64,000 bases of DNA from Kitasatospora mediocidica KCTC 9733 (lineage in GTDB: Bacteria; Actinomycetota; Actinomycetes; Streptomycetales; Streptomycetaceae). The notes under the pieces were generated by a model, which saw nothing but the letters and a program-made list of their open reading frames with translations, made no database searches and was not told the DNA's origin. The position numbers and the translations under genes were made by a program. The stretch covers positions 1 to 64,000 of the forward strand of contig NZ_JQLN01000003.1 of the NCBI RefSeq assembly GCF_000744225.1, given 5' to 3'. Shown piece after piece: positions 36,334-45,572 of the stretch. Every line of letters starts with the position of its first letter. The first letter of the stretch is position 1.

Positions 36334-37278
36334 GTGCAGCGCTGGCGTGGCCTGGAGGAGATTCCCGGCGACTGGGGACGTAGCGTCGTCACCATCGGAT
36401 CCTTCGACGGAGTGCACCTGGGACATCAACTGATCATCAGTCGTGCGGTGCAGCGCGCCCGCGAGCTGGACGCGAAGGCCGTCCTGGTGACCTTCGACCC
36501 GCACCCCAGCGAGGTGGTCCGCCCGGGCAGCCACCCGCCGCTGCTGGCACCGCAGCCGCGTAGGGCCGAGCTGGTGGCGACCTTGGGCGTCGACGCGGTG
36601 CTGGTGCTGCCGTTCACGCTGGCCTTCTCGCAGGAGTCGCCGCAGTTCTTCGTCCAGCAGGTGCTGGTGGACGCGCTGCGGGCCCGGCTGGTGATCGAGG
36701 GCCCCAACTTCCGCTTCGGCCACAAGGCCGCGGGCGACGTCGCGCTGCTGGCCGAGCTCGGCCGGCAGGCCGACTTCGAGGTCGAGGTGGTGGACCTCCA
36801 GGTGCGCGGCGAGGTGGGCGGCGGCGAGCCGTTCTCCTCCAGCCTGGCCCGGCGGCTGGTGGCGGCCGGCGACGTGAGCGGCGCGGCGGAGGTGCTGGGC
36901 CGGCCGCACCAGGTGGAGGGCGTCGTGGTGCGCGGCGCGCAGCGCGGCCGGGAGCTCGGCTTCCCGACCGCCAACGTGGACACCGTGCCGCACAGCGCCG
37001 TCCCGGCCGACGGCGTGTACGCGGGCTGGCTGACCGCGGACGGCGAGCGGATGCCCGCCGCGATCTCGGTCGGCACCAACCCGACCTTCGACGGCACCGC
37101 CCGCACCGTCGAGGCGTACGCCATCGACCGGGTGGGCCTGGACCTCTACGGGATGCACGTCGCGGTCGACTTCCTCGCCTACCTGCGCGGGATGGAGAAG
37201 TTCGACTCGATCGAGGCGCTGCTCGACCGGATGGCGGTCGACGTCAAGCAGGCCAGGGAGCTCACCGCGGCCGGCTGA
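36334..37278 (+). CDS. ribF: Bifunctional riboflavin kinase/FAD synthetase
   Basis: 314 residues from GTG 36334 (GGAG ten bases upstream). N-terminal FAD synthetase domain with VVTIGSFDGVHLGHQ and GPNFRFGHKAAGD; C-terminal flavokinase domain with RGRELGFPTANV and SVGTNPTFDG. It makes FMN and then FAD from riboflavin. It is downstream of the pseudo-trypsin/NTPase gene and closed by a 21-bp perfect hairpin. Confidence 0.95.
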   Translation: MQRWRGLEEIPGDWGRSVVTIGSFDGVHLGHQLIISRAVQRARELDAKAVLVTFDPHPSEVVRPGSHPPLLAPQPRRAELVATLGVDAVLVLPFTLAFSQESPQFFVQQVLVDALRARLVIEGPNFRFGHKAAGDVALLAELGRQADFEVEVVDLQVRGEVGGGEPFSSSLARRLVAAGDVSGAAEVLGRPHQVEGVVVRGAQRGRELGFPTANVDTVPHSAVPADGVYAGWLTADGERMPAAISVGTNPTFDGTARTVEAYAIDRVGLDLYGMHVAVDFLAYLRGMEKFDSIEALLDRMAVDVKQARELTAAG

Positions 37279-37300
37279 GAGCGAGCGCCGTACAGGCCCT

Positions 37301-37347
37301 AGCGGGAAGGGCCCGCCCGGAACACCTCCGGGCGGGCCCTTCCCGCT
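37301..37347. terminator. Bidirectional terminator, perfect 21-bp stem
   Basis: AGCGGGAAGGGCCCGCCCGG plus A (37301-37321) pairs perfectly with 37327-37347 across ACACC. It separates ribF from the convergent MinD-like gene, which ends 4 bp away. Confidence 0.9.
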
Positions 37348-37350
37348 GTC

Positions 37351-39582
37351 TCACTGCTGCCGTTGCGGGGGCGGCGGCGGGTAGCCGTACCCGGGCGGCG
37401 GGCCGGCCGGGTCGGGCTGCTGCGGCTGCTGCCACTCCTGCGGCGGACCGGCCTGCGGCGGGCCGGGCTGCTGCGGACCAGGCTGCGGACCGGGCGCCGC
37501 CTGCGGGTAGCCGTAGCCGCCGGGCTGACCGGGCTGCCCCGGGGGCTGGCCGTACGGGGACGGCGGCGGGGTCTGGCCGGGCGGCGGGGACCACGGCCGG
37601 CCCTGCTCCGGCGCCGGGGGCGGCGCACCCCACGGCTGGCCCGGCGCCTGCGGCTGGTTGTACTGCGGCTGGCCGTTCCACTGCTGCGGCGGCTGCTGCT
37701 GGTGCGGCTGCTGCCAGCTCGCGTTGGCCGCCGCGGCCTGCTGCGCCCGCAGGATGTCCTCGCCGACCAGGGTGGCCAGTTCGAAGTACGAGTCGCGCAC
37801 CTTGGGCCGCATCATCTCCAGGTTGACCTCGGCGCCTGCCGACAGGCTCTCGTCGAACGGCACCACGATGACGCCGCGGCAGCGGGTCTCGAAGTGCGCG
37901 ACGATGTCCTCGATCCGGATCATCTTGCTGGTCTCGCGGACCCCGGAGACCACCGTGATGCTGCGCTGCACGAGGTCCGCGTAGCCGTGCGCGGAGAGCC
38001 AGTCCAGCGTGGTGCTGGCGCTGCTCGCGCCGTCCACGCTGGGGGTGGCGACGATGATCAGCTGGTCGGCGAGGTCCAGGACCCCGCGCATCGCGCTGTA
38101 GAGCAGGCCGGTGCCCGAGTCGGTCAGGATGATCGGGTACTGGCGGCCGAGCACCTCGATGACCTGGCGGTAGTCCGAGTCGTTGAAGGTGGTGGAGACC
38201 GCCGGGTCGACGTCGTTCGCCAGGATCTCCAGGCCGGAGTTGAGGTCCTGCGAGGTGAACTGACGGATGTCCATGTAGCTGCGCAGGTGCGGGATGGCCG
38301 TCACCAGGTCGCGGATGGTCGCGCCGGTCTGCCGCTTGACGCGGCGGCCGAGCGTGCCGGCGTCCGGGTTGGCGTCGATCGCGATCACCTTGTCCTGGCG
38401 CTGGCTGGCCAGCGTGGCGCCGAGCGCGGTGGTGGTCGTGGTCTTGCCGACGCCGCCCTTCAGGCTGATCACGGCGATCCGGTAGCAGCTCATCACCGGG
38501 GTGCGGATGATCTCCAACCGCCGCTCGCGCTCGGCCTGGGCGGCCTTGCCGCCGAACTTGATGCGCGGGCTCTGGCGTTGCTGCTTCGGCTGGTTGCGCA
38601 GCAGCCGGTCGGAGGAGAGCTCGACGGCGGCGGTGTAGCCGAGCGGCGCGCCGTGCGCCATCGGCTGCTGGCCGGGGCCACCGTGCTGCTGGAAGGCGGC
38701 CGGGGGCTGCGGGACGCCCTGCTGCTGGTAGCCGGCCGGCGGCGGGTAGCCCTGCTGCTGGTTCGGCGGACCGGGCTGGTGGCCCTGCGGCGGGCCGGCC
38801 TGCTGGGCGCCCGGCTGCGGCCAGCCGCCCTGCCGGGGGTCGACGGGGTGCGCCTGCGGCGGGACCGCGGCGGCCTGGCCCTGCGGGGGCTGCTGGCCCC
38901 AGGGGGCGCCGGGGCCGGCCTGCGGGTGCTGCTGCTGGTGCTGGGCGGCCTGGGCGGCGTCGGGCCCGGCCGGCGGCTGGTACTGCTGCGGCGCCGCGGG
39001 GGCGTACGGCGCGGGGTAGGGCTGCGCCTGCTGGGGCTGGGCCTGCTGCGGCGCCTGCGCGGCCTGTGGCGGGACCTGCTGGGGCGGCTGCTCGGTCCCG
39101 GGCCACGGCGACCCGCCGGGGTGTCCCTGCGGGTTCTGCTGCTGCGGCGGGACGGCGGCCGGGGGCTGCTCGGCGGTCGGGGCGGCGGGGCGGCTCGGCT
39201 CGGGCTGAGGGGGCGTGAGCTGAGGCGCGGCGGCCTGCGGGGCAGCGGCCTGGGGCGCCGGCTGCGGATCGGGCTGCGGGGCGGGGGCGGGCGCGGGGAC
39301 GGCAGCGGGCACCGGCGCCGGAGCGGCGGCGGGTGCGGCGGCGGGCGCCGGGGCGGGTACGGCCGCAGGCGCGGGCGTGGCCGCGGGCGCTGGGACAGCC
39401 GGTGCCGCGGCGGCCGCCGGCTCGGTCCCGGCAGGCGGGGGCACCGGCGCAGGGGCCTCGGCCTTGGCCGGCTCGCCCTGGGTGTACCAGGACGGGGGAG
39501 TGTAGTCGGGGGCGTCGGACCAGTCGTCGTCGTCCTCTGCCGCGTTGTCGCCGACGTAGACGCCGTCCCGATCGCTGCTCAA
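37351..39582 (-). CDS. MinD/ParA-like ATPase of the ESX locus
   Basis: 743 residues from TTG 39582, chosen for the GGGAG ribosome site seven bases upstream and the [13 protein letters not shown] start typical of this protein. The first 330 residues are Pro/Ala/Gln-rich and disordered; then a deviant Walker [21 protein letters not shown] (K375 begins KGGVGKT), followed by MinD-type switch regions ([32 protein letters not shown]). A second Pro/Gln/Gly-rich tail of about 120 residues ends the protein. MinD-like ATPases with long P/Q tails are encoded in ESX loci (EspI-like) and may place or gate the secretion machine; the role here is inferred. Confidence 0.85.
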   Translation of the reverse strand: MSSDRDGVYVGDNAAEDDDDWSDAPDYTPPSWYTQGEPAKAEAPAPVPPPAGTEPAAAAAPAVPAPAATPAPAAVPAPAPAAAPAAAPAPVPAAVPAPAPAPQPDPQPAPQAAAPQAAAPQLTPPQPEPSRPAAPTAEQPPAAVPPQQQNPQGHPGGSPWPGTEQPPQQVPPQAAQAPQQAQPQQAQPYPAPYAPAAPQQYQPPAGPDAAQAAQHQQQHPQAGPGAPWGQQPPQGQAAAVPPQAHPVDPRQGGWPQPGAQQAGPPQGHQPGPPNQQQGYPPPAGYQQQGVPQPPAAFQQHGGPGQQPMAHGAPLGYTAAVELSSDRLLRNQPKQQRQSPRIKFGGKAAQAERERRLEIIRTPVMSCYRIAVISLKGGVGKTTTTTALGATLASQRQDKVIAIDANPDAGTLGRRVKRQTGATIRDLVTAIPHLRSYMDIRQFTSQDLNSGLEILANDVDPAVSTTFNDSDYRQVIEVLGRQYPIILTDSGTGLLYSAMRGVLDLADQLIIVATPSVDGASSASTTLDWLSAHGYADLVQRSITVVSGVRETSKMIRIEDIVAHFETRCRGVIVVPFDESLSAGAEVNLEMMRPKVRDSYFELATLVGEDILRAQQAAAANASWQQPHQQQPPQQWNGQPQYNQPQAPGQPWGAPPPAPEQGRPWSPPPGQTPPPSPYGQPPGQPGQPGGYGYPQAAPGPQPGPQQPGPPQAGPPQEWQQPQQPDPAGPPPGYGYPPPPPQRQQ

Positions 39583-39709
39583 CTTGGGCTCCCTCGTGTT
39601 CGCCGCCGCTGTTCGCGGTGCCGTACGCACAAGACTAGGACGTCACGCAAGGTCCGTTGAAGCCGGAGGGCCGATCCGTCCGACCGCCGGACCGGCCCGG
39701 CGACCTCCC

Positions 39710-39742
39710 GTACGCGGTCCGTACGCGGTCCGTACGCGGTCG
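39710..39742. repeat. Three 11-bp tandem repeats upstream of MinD-like gene
   Basis: GTACGCGGTCC, GTACGCGGTCC and GTACGCGGTCG in direct succession, 128-160 bp upstream of the TTG start at 39582 in the intergenic region. The 11-bp period places copies on one face of the helix. Confidence 0.75.
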
Positions 39743-39761
39743 GTCCGCAGCCGGTACCCGG

Positions 39762-40580
39762 TCAGTGCGCGGCGTACATGCCGTCGCGCAGCGCGGCGGT
39801 GTCGGCGGCCAGCTTCGCGAGGTCGTCCGCGCTGGGCCCGCCCGGGGTCGTGCTGATCAGCGTGACGGTGCCGATGGTGCTGCGGTTGGCCCAGCTGCAC
39901 CAGCCCACCGTGTCGGCGCCGCTGATGCTCACTCCGGTGCAGCGGATCGGCACGTCACCGGTGTTGTGGCCCTTGGCGGGATAGTCCCGCATCGGGCCGA
40001 GCTGCTGGGCGCCGACCACCTTGATGTTGGCGACCGCCTCGGCCATCCGCGCGGCGGGATCGGCGATGTCGCCGTATGCCGCGAAGACCTGGTAGCCGGG
40101 CGGGGTGTTCCGGGTGCCGTCCGGGCTGTAGGTGGTGTCCAGCCGGACGAGGCCGAGGAACTGCTTGTTGCGCCCGGTCGACTGGGTCTCTGCATCGGTG
40201 CCGGGCCGGTCGTCCGCCGTCGCCGGCACCATCTGCAGTTGCTGGCCGCGGACGGTCTCGGTGGCCGGCGGGACGAGCCGGTGCATCGTGACCGGCGGGT
40301 TGATCTGCCGGTTGATGCTGGGCCAGGCGAGCACCGTGATCAGCCCGAGTGACAGCACGATGATCGGGATCGAGATCCTGACCACCCGCCAGTTGACCGC
40401 CCCGAACCGGGACGACGCCTGCGGCGCGGGAGGCTCGGCCGTCGGCTGGTACTGCTGCGGCGGTGCGGGGGCGTACGGCGGCGCCTGCCGCGCCCACGCC
40501 TCGGTCTCCTGCTGCGGCGGATAGGGCGCCTGCTGCTGCGGCGGCCAGCCCTGGCCGGGGTTCTGCTGGTAGTTGTTCAT
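39762..40580 (-). CDS. ESX-locus membrane protein, unknown function
   Basis: 272 residues from ATG 40580 with GGGAGG eight bases upstream. A Pro/Gln/Tyr-rich cytoplasmic N-terminus of about 60 residues, one membrane helix (ISIPIIVLSLGLITVLAWPS) and an extracytoplasmic domain with two cysteines (RCTGVSISGADTVGWCSWAN) that could form a disulfide. I do not know the family. Its position in the minus-strand unit with EccE and the MinD-like ATPase suggests an accessory secretion component. Confidence 0.75.
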   Translation of the reverse strand: MNNYQQNPGQGWPPQQQAPYPPQQETEAWARQAPPYAPAPPQQYQPTAEPPAPQASSRFGAVNWRVVRISIPIIVLSLGLITVLAWPSINRQINPPVTMHRLVPPATETVRGQQLQMVPATADDRPGTDAETQSTGRNKQFLGLVRLDTTYSPDGTRNTPPGYQVFAAYGDIADPAARMAEAVANIKVVGAQQLGPMRDYPAKGHNTGDVPIRCTGVSISGADTVGWCSWANRSTIGTVTLISTTPGGPSADDLAKLAADTAALRDGMYAAH

Positions 40581-40601
40581 GATGGTCGCCTCCCGGCGTT
40601 C

Positions 40602-41369
40602 TCAGTCCATCCGCCGCGGGCCGCCGAGCAGTTGGCCCTCTGCGGCACCGGGTTCGAGCCGGATGAACTGCCTGCGGATCCGGGTGGCCCAGAGGGTGAA
40701 GTTGTCACTCAGGGTCGGCAGCCCGGCGATGTCCTGGCTGCCGAGCGAGAGTACCCGCCCGATCAACTCGGCCTCGGACGGGGCGACCCGCTGCACGCCG
40801 ACCAGGTCGGCGGCGTTCAGCACCCGGGCCGCGTTGGGGCCCAGGTGCGGAAGCAGCGTCAGGGTGCTCTGCCAGGGGCTGGCCGACAGGCGGCTGCGCG
40901 GCGGCTTGGCGCCGAGGTCGCGCACCACCAGGACCGGCGCCGAGACCGAGGCGCCCTGCGGTCCGATCCGCCCGAACGGATGGACCGTCATGCACGGCTG
41001 ACCGCCGCCGGCGGCCTGCGCCAGTGGTGCCCAGTGCTGCGGGCGGGCGGTCTCCACCGCGATCCGGGCGCCGGTCGCGGCGGCCCGCAGCGCGATGATC
41101 TGCGCCGTCCACAGCCCGCCGACGAGCACGACGTCGTACGCGGTGGGCCGGAACAGGCCCAGCACGGCGGGCTGGCGCTGCTGGTCCTCGCCGATCAGCA
41201 CGCCGTCGTCGCCGACCGGGAAGGAGAGCGCGCCGAGGTCCTCGGCGGTCAGCACGTGCTGCTCGCGGCGCGGTCCGCGCAGGCCGAAGCCGGCCCGGAT
41301 CCGGGCCACCGCGCGGATGCGCTCGTTCCCGTCCGAGGGGGTCTGGGTGGGGTAGGTCTGGTACGCCAT
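40602..41369 (-). CDS. ESX-locus conserved hypothetical protein
   Basis: 255 residues from ATG 41369. The start codon shares one base with the eccE stop codon, so translation is probably coupled. It is soluble with no clear signal or membrane segment. Recognisable stretches (AYDVVLVGGLWTAQIIALRA, VETARPQHWAPLAQAAGGGQ) recall a Rossmann-like alpha/beta fold, but no catalytic motif is evident. Found next to eccE in streptomycete ESX loci as far as I remember. Function unknown. Confidence 0.75.
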   Translation of the reverse strand: MAYQTYPTQTPSDGNERIRAVARIRAGFGLRGPRREQHVLTAEDLGALSFPVGDDGVLIGEDQQRQPAVLGLFRPTAYDVVLVGGLWTAQIIALRAAATGARIAVETARPQHWAPLAQAAGGGQPCMTVHPFGRIGPQGASVSAPVLVVRDLGAKPPRSRLSASPWQSTLTLLPHLGPNAARVLNAADLVGVQRVAPSEAELIGRVLSLGSQDIAGLPTLSDNFTLWATRIRRQFIRLEPGAAEGQLLGGPRRMD

Positions 41370-42769
41370 CAGGAAGTCCCTCCCAGGGGCAGCGTGGTGA
41401 GCACGCCGGGCGCCTGCTCCAGGTCCAGCCGGGCCAGGCCCAGGCCGGTGCTCTGGGCACGCTGCTCCAGCTGCCGGCCGACCTCGCCGACCTCGCTCTC
41501 GCTGCGGCCCACCACCCGGACGTGCCCGGTGATCGCCACCGAGCCGCCGGTGCCCGGGCGGGCGGTCAGGCTGAAGGTGCTGGCCAGGGCGGGTGTGCCG
41601 GTGACCAGGTTGACCAGGTCCGGGGCCGAGATCCGGCCCGGGGCGCCGCCGGGGCGGCCGAGCTGCGGCCAGCGGGAGATCCAGTAGGTCGAGTGCCAGC
41701 GGTCGTCGATGCGCCAGAACCGGCTGCTCTCCTGGGTCCGGCGGCCGGCTCCGCCGCCGCCACCGCTGCCCTGCCGGCCCGTGGTGGCCAGCGGGTTGGC
41801 GCAGGTGGCGATGGAGAGCGCGGCGATCAGCTCGCGCTCGTCCAGCACGGTGGCGGTGAAGCCGGCCCCGTTCAGCCGTCCGGCCAGCTGGTCGGTGACC
41901 CGCTGCAGGGCCTTGCGCGCGCCGTCCTCGCCGCCGCCGCGGGCCAGCACGGCGGTGCCGGCCCGCTCGGGGTCGAGCTTGAGCGCGACCCAGGTGAGCC
42001 GCAGCGCGGGGGTGGAGAGGCCGTCGGACAGCTCCTGGTAGGCGCGGGTGGCCAGCGCCTGCTCCGGCAGGTGCGGTGCGGGGGCGGGCTGGGTGTGCTG
42101 GACCAGCTGGATCGACTCCAGGGCGATGTCGTCCACCCGCAGCGCGGAGCAGAGCACCTCCAGCGGGAGCGGCAGCGCGGTGCGGGTCGGCCGCAGCGGC
42201 TGGTCCTTCGCCTGCACCAGCAGCAGCGAGGTCAGGAAGGTGCCGTCGCCGATCATGCCGGTCTCCCGGCGGATCGGGCGGCCGGCGCCGATGTCGGTCT
42301 CGGTGGCGTGGGTGCAGGTGCGCAGCGCGGGCTCCAGCTCCAGCACCGGGGCCAGGCCGGGGTCGGTGCCGGGCGGCGGCACGTAGCCCTGCGCCTCCCG
42401 GCGGCGGGCCCGGACGGCCGCGCGGATCCGCAGCGCCTGCGGCAGGGTGCGTCCGCGCACCGGGACCACGGCGAGCACCAGCAGCACCACGGCGGGCACC
42501 GCGAACACCCCGGCCAGCGTCCTGCTGACGGTCCATCCGACCGCGACCAGGGCGACCGCGACCTCGATCATCACGAGCTGCTGGAGCAGCAGCCGACTGC
42601 CGAGCAGCCCGGGCCGTGGGTGCACCCGGACCGGGACCGCGGCGGCTCCCGCCACCTCCGGCGACGGGACGGGCGCAGGCGCCGCGGCGCGTCGGCCGCC
42701 GCCGCCGTCCGGGTTTCCTCGCCTGCCGTGCCCGTTCTTACGTCGCCTTGCGGCGGTCTGGCTTGGCAT
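41369..42769 (-). CDS. eccE: ESX secretion membrane protein EccE
   Basis: 466 residues from ATG 42769. A basic N-terminus is followed by two adjacent membrane helices (VMIEVAVALVAVGWTVSR; AGVFAVPAVVLLVLAVVPV) and a large cytoplasmic domain. The helix pair, the TDIGAGRPIRRETGMIGDGT segment and the locus context fit EccE, the least conserved core component. EccE stabilises the EccB-EccC-EccD channel of mycobacterial ESX systems. It starts a minus-strand unit of three to four genes and is divergent from eccB. Confidence 0.8.
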   Translation of the reverse strand: MPSQTAARRRKNGHGRRGNPDGGGGRRAAAPAPVPSPEVAGAAAVPVRVHPRPGLLGSRLLLQQLVMIEVAVALVAVGWTVSRTLAGVFAVPAVVLLVLAVVPVRGRTLPQALRIRAAVRARRREAQGYVPPPGTDPGLAPVLELEPALRTCTHATETDIGAGRPIRRETGMIGDGTFLTSLLLVQAKDQPLRPTRTALPLPLEVLCSALRVDDIALESIQLVQHTQPAPAPHLPEQALATRAYQELSDGLSTPALRLTWVALKLDPERAGTAVLARGGGEDGARKALQRVTDQLAGRLNGAGFTATVLDERELIAALSIATCANPLATTGRQGSGGGGGAGRRTQESSRFWRIDDRWHSTYWISRWPQLGRPGGAPGRISAPDLVNLVTGTPALASTFSLTARPGTGGSVAITGHVRVVGRSESEVGEVGRQLEQRAQSTGLGLARLDLEQAPGVLTTLPLGGTS

Positions 42770-42817
42770 CCCCCGTGCGACCTCTCTGATCAGCTGTCAC
42801 GGCCCGGCTGGCCGGTT

Positions 42818-42845
42818 GGTGAACGGTACCCGTACCGTACTCACC
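42818..42845. promoter_or_regulatory. Palindromic operator candidate between eccE and eccB
   Basis: The core ACGGTAC-CC-GTACCGT (42823-42838) is a perfect dyad. Flanking arms GGTGA (42818-42822) and TCACC (42841-42845) extend the symmetry with a 2-nt offset. It lies 49 bp from the eccE start and 110 bp from the eccB start. Suited to a dimeric regulator of both ESX arms; no regulator gene is seen in the window. Confidence 0.5.
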
Positions 42846-42954
42846 GTCTGCCGCATCGTAGAGGGTTGGACCCGTAGCGCACCTTCCGGGTGGCAGACTC
42901 GCAACCGCGATCGACCGCTTCACCGCAGCAGCCGTAACAGGGGAGACGACGAGC

Positions 42955-44523
42955 ATGGCAGCACGCCGGGACGAGCTGAACGCGTACACCTTCGCGCGCA
43001 AGCGCACCGTGGGCGCCTTCCTGCAGCCGGGCGGAGGCGGCAACGACGAGGACGCCCCGAGGCCGATCCGGGCCGTGGTGCCCTCGCTCGTGCTGGCCGC
43101 GGTGATCGTGGCCGGGTTCGGCGTCTGGGGCATGATCAAGCCCAGCGCCCCGCAGGGCTGGGACAGCGGCAGCAACATCATCCTGGGCAAGGACTCGACG
43201 ACCCGCTACGTCATCCTGCCCGGCCCCGAGGGCACCAAGGTGCTGCACCCGGTGCTGAACATGGCCTCCGCGAAGCTCGTGCTGCCGGTCGACTCCAAGG
43301 TCGTCCTGGTCGCCGACTCGGTGCTGGACGACTACAAGGTGCACGGGCCGACCATCGGCATCCCGTACGCGCCGGACAAGCTGCCGAGCGCGGACGACGC
43401 GGGCAAGACGAAGAAGTGGTCGGTCTGCGACCGCCCGGGCGCCGACGCCGCGCACCCCAACCAGGCCGTCTTCGTGGCCGCCGGCGCCGACGCCACGGTA
43501 CTCGCGGCACCGAACAAGGTGCTCTCCGGCGCCCAGTCGCTCTACGTCCAGGCGATCGACCAGAACGGCGTCGAGGGCACCCGCTACCTGATCGACCCAC
43601 AGGGCCGCAAGCACGAGGTCGGGTCGGCCGGGATGAGCGACGTCGATCTGCGGGCGCTGCGCTCGGGGCTGTTCGGCAACGCGCAGCCCGAGCGGGTCAC
43701 CGACCAGTGGCTGAACACCCTGTCCAAGGGCACCGCGATCACCTTCCCCGACGTGCCCGGGCTGACCCAGGGCAAGACCCCGTCCAGTGTCCAACTCTCT
43801 GACCCCGCCGAGCGGTTCGTCGGTCGGCTGGTCTCCTTCGGGGACTCCGACTACGTGGTCGGCAGCACCCGGCTCTACCAGGTGTCGGCGTTTCAGGCCG
43901 CCTTGATGAGCCAGCGGCCGCTGCTCCAGAACACCTACGACGGCAAGAGCCCGACGATCGACCCGATCACCCCGTCCGACAACGCCAACTACAGCCAGCA
44001 GCAGGCCGCCAGCGGCCCGCTCGCCGCCGCCCCGGACTGGCCGCAGGCCAAGCCCGCGGCCGCCCCGGCCAACGCCGGCAGTGCGCAGAGCGGGCGGCAG
44101 GTGGTGTGCAGCACCTTCGACGGGATGAACGGCAACGCCGTCCAGCAGAGCGTCTGGGCCGACAGCAACTTCCCCGCCTCGTTCACCATCGGCTCGGCCA
44201 GTGCCCACGTCAGCCCGGGCCACGGCCTGTTCTACCGGGCCATGGACGCGTCCAGCGACGGCTCCGGCAGCGACTTCCTGATCACCGAGACCGGGCTGCG
44301 CTACTCCGTTCCCGCCACCAGTGAGGGCACCGACGCCACCGCGAGCAGCGCGCCCAGCCCGAGTCCCTCGGCCGGAGCCGCCCAGCCGCAGATCAACGAG
44401 GCGCAGGCCAGGCTCGGTTACAAGGACACCGTGCCGGCCCTGGTTCCCAAGGCCTGGTCGGACCTGGTCCCGGCCGGTCCGGCGCTGAACACCAAGACCG
44501 CCACGCAGGCCCAGAACTCCTGA
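42955..44523 (+). CDS. eccB: ESX secretion membrane protein EccB
   Basis: 522 residues from ATG 42955 (GGGGAG upstream). EccB signature start RRDELNAYTFARKRTVGAFL, one membrane helix (VVPSLVLAAVIVAGFGVWGM), and a large extracytoplasmic domain with conserved cysteines (SVCDRPGADAAHPNQ; VVCSTFDG). EccB is the periplasm/wall-facing part of the type VII channel. Its C-terminus is Ser/Pro/Ala-rich before a conserved end region (ALVPKAWSDLVPAGPALN). It heads the plus-strand ESX unit before the WXG100 pair and mycP. Confidence 0.92.
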   Translation: MAARRDELNAYTFARKRTVGAFLQPGGGGNDEDAPRPIRAVVPSLVLAAVIVAGFGVWGMIKPSAPQGWDSGSNIILGKDSTTRYVILPGPEGTKVLHPVLNMASAKLVLPVDSKVVLVADSVLDDYKVHGPTIGIPYAPDKLPSADDAGKTKKWSVCDRPGADAAHPNQAVFVAAGADATVLAAPNKVLSGAQSLYVQAIDQNGVEGTRYLIDPQGRKHEVGSAGMSDVDLRALRSGLFGNAQPERVTDQWLNTLSKGTAITFPDVPGLTQGKTPSSVQLSDPAERFVGRLVSFGDSDYVVGSTRLYQVSAFQAALMSQRPLLQNTYDGKSPTIDPITPSDNANYSQQQAASGPLAAAPDWPQAKPAAAPANAGSAQSGRQVVCSTFDGMNGNAVQQSVWADSNFPASFTIGSASAHVSPGHGLFYRAMDASSDGSGSDFLITETGLRYSVPATSEGTDATASSAPSPSPSAGAAQPQINEAQARLGYKDTVPALVPKAWSDLVPAGPALNTKTATQAQNS

Positions 44524-44594
44524 CGATCCGTCAGAAGCCGGGCCTGCCCGACGTCCGGGTCTGTCAGGGTCTGGTAACCAAATGCGTCCCGGTG

Positions 44595-44623
44595 TTGGGC
44601 CTGTCGCACTCGGCGACTACAGT
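44595..44623 (+). promoter_or_regulatory. Vegetative-type promoter of the WXG100 genes
   Basis: A -35-like TTGGGC (44595-44600) and -10-like TACAGT (44618-44623) are separated by exactly 17 bp, in the eccB-WXG100 gap. A transcript starting near 44630 would carry a short hairpin GCATCAC-ACC-GTGATGC (44633-44649) in its leader. Matches the HrdB-like consensus only partly. Confidence 0.5.
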
Positions 44624-44711
44624 GCTGGGCAGGCATCACACCGTGATGCGGTCGGGTGGGTTGGAAGACATCGCCTCCTGACAGGGTCTGTCTCATGGGG
44701 GACGGTGGAAT

Positions 44712-45017
44712 ATGGCTGGTCAGTTCACGACGACCGCTGAGGAGATGCGCGCCTTTTCAGGCAAGATCACCGAGGTGAACTCGCAGATCCAGGGGGAGCT
44801 CACCAAGCTCAACTCCCTGGTCGAGTCGATCACCGCGGGGTGGCAGGGTGCGGCTGCGACGGCCTACCACCAGCTGCAGCAGCGCTGGAACGAGGACGCG
44901 ACCGCGCTCAACAAGGTGCTGGACGAGATCAAGCAGGCGATCGACGCCACCACCAAGCAGTACTCCGCCACCGAAGAGGACCAGCGCTCCTCGCTCAGCG
45001 GCGTCTCCGGCGCCTGA
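44712..45017 (+). CDS. WXG100 family type VII secretion protein (first of pair)
   Basis: 101 residues from ATG 44712. Helical hairpin with the W-x-G turn at Trp44 (ITAGWQGAAATAYHQLQQRW) and the C-terminal export motif Y-x3-E at Tyr84-Glu88 (KQYSATEE). WXG100 proteins form four-helix dimers secreted by ESX systems. The partner gene starts 87 bp downstream and encodes a protein of exactly the same length, so they are probably a heterodimer (EsxA/EsxB-type). I cannot say which corresponds to EsxA. Ribosome site TGGAA is weak. Confidence 0.92.
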   Translation: MAGQFTTTAEEMRAFSGKITEVNSQIQGELTKLNSLVESITAGWQGAAATAYHQLQQRWNEDATALNKVLDEIKQAIDATTKQYSATEEDQRSSLSGVSGA

Positions 45018-45103
45018 TCGCGCCGGTTTCCGCAGCGTAGACCGCACCGGGCGTCCCGGTTTCGGGGAGCCCGGTCAACCCCTCTTCCTCGCAAGGAGTC
45101 ATC

Positions 45104-45409
45104 ATGGCCGCCGACGGTCACATCCTCGTCAACTTCGGCACCATCGAGAACGCGGGCACCGAGGTCCGCACCACGGCCAACACGATCCAGCAGCAGCTGG
45201 ACGACCTGAAGGCCGGCGTCACCCGCATCGCCAGCAGCTGGACCGGCGCGGCGCAGGAGGGCTACCAGGCCCGCCAGGCCGTCTGGGACGCGAAGGCCGC
45301 TGACCTGCACACCACGCTGAACCAGATCGCGACGGCGCTGGACAACGCTCACCAGAGCTACACCCAGACCGAGACGTCGAACACCAACATCTGGGCCAAC
45401 GGCGCCTGA
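45104..45409 (+). CDS. WXG100 family type VII secretion protein (second of pair)
   Basis: 101 residues from ATG 45104 with AGGAG upstream. The W-x-G turn is at Trp46 (RIASSWTGAAQEGYQARQAV) and a C-terminal Y-x3-E at Tyr86-Glu90 (QSYTQTETSN). Both members of this pair thus carry the export motif, whereas in mycobacterial pairs usually only one partner has it. A hairpin terminator follows 1 bp after the stop codon. Confidence 0.92.
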   Translation: MAADGHILVNFGTIENAGTEVRTTANTIQQQLDDLKAGVTRIASSWTGAAQEGYQARQAVWDAKAADLHTTLNQIATALDNAHQSYTQTETSNTNIWANGA

Positions 45410-45458
45410 GAGCCCGGGCCCGGCACCCGCGTCTCGGCGCGGGTGCCGGTACGGGCTC
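45410..45458 (+). terminator. Hairpin terminator after WXG100 genes
   Basis: CCGGCACCCGCG (45420-45431) pairs with CGCGGGTGCCGG (45438-45449), and outer GAGCCCG/CGGGCTC (45410-45416 and 45452-45458) extends it. It probably separates the highly expressed secreted pair from mycP. Confidence 0.75.
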
Positions 45459-45572
45459 GGCGCGCCGCCCCGGTCAGGGGCGGCGCGCGAGCACGACATG
45501 GGGCGGGCGTCCGGAACCGGGCGCCCGCCTCCGGTGCGTAGAACCACGCAGGACGCAGTCGAGGGGGAACAG

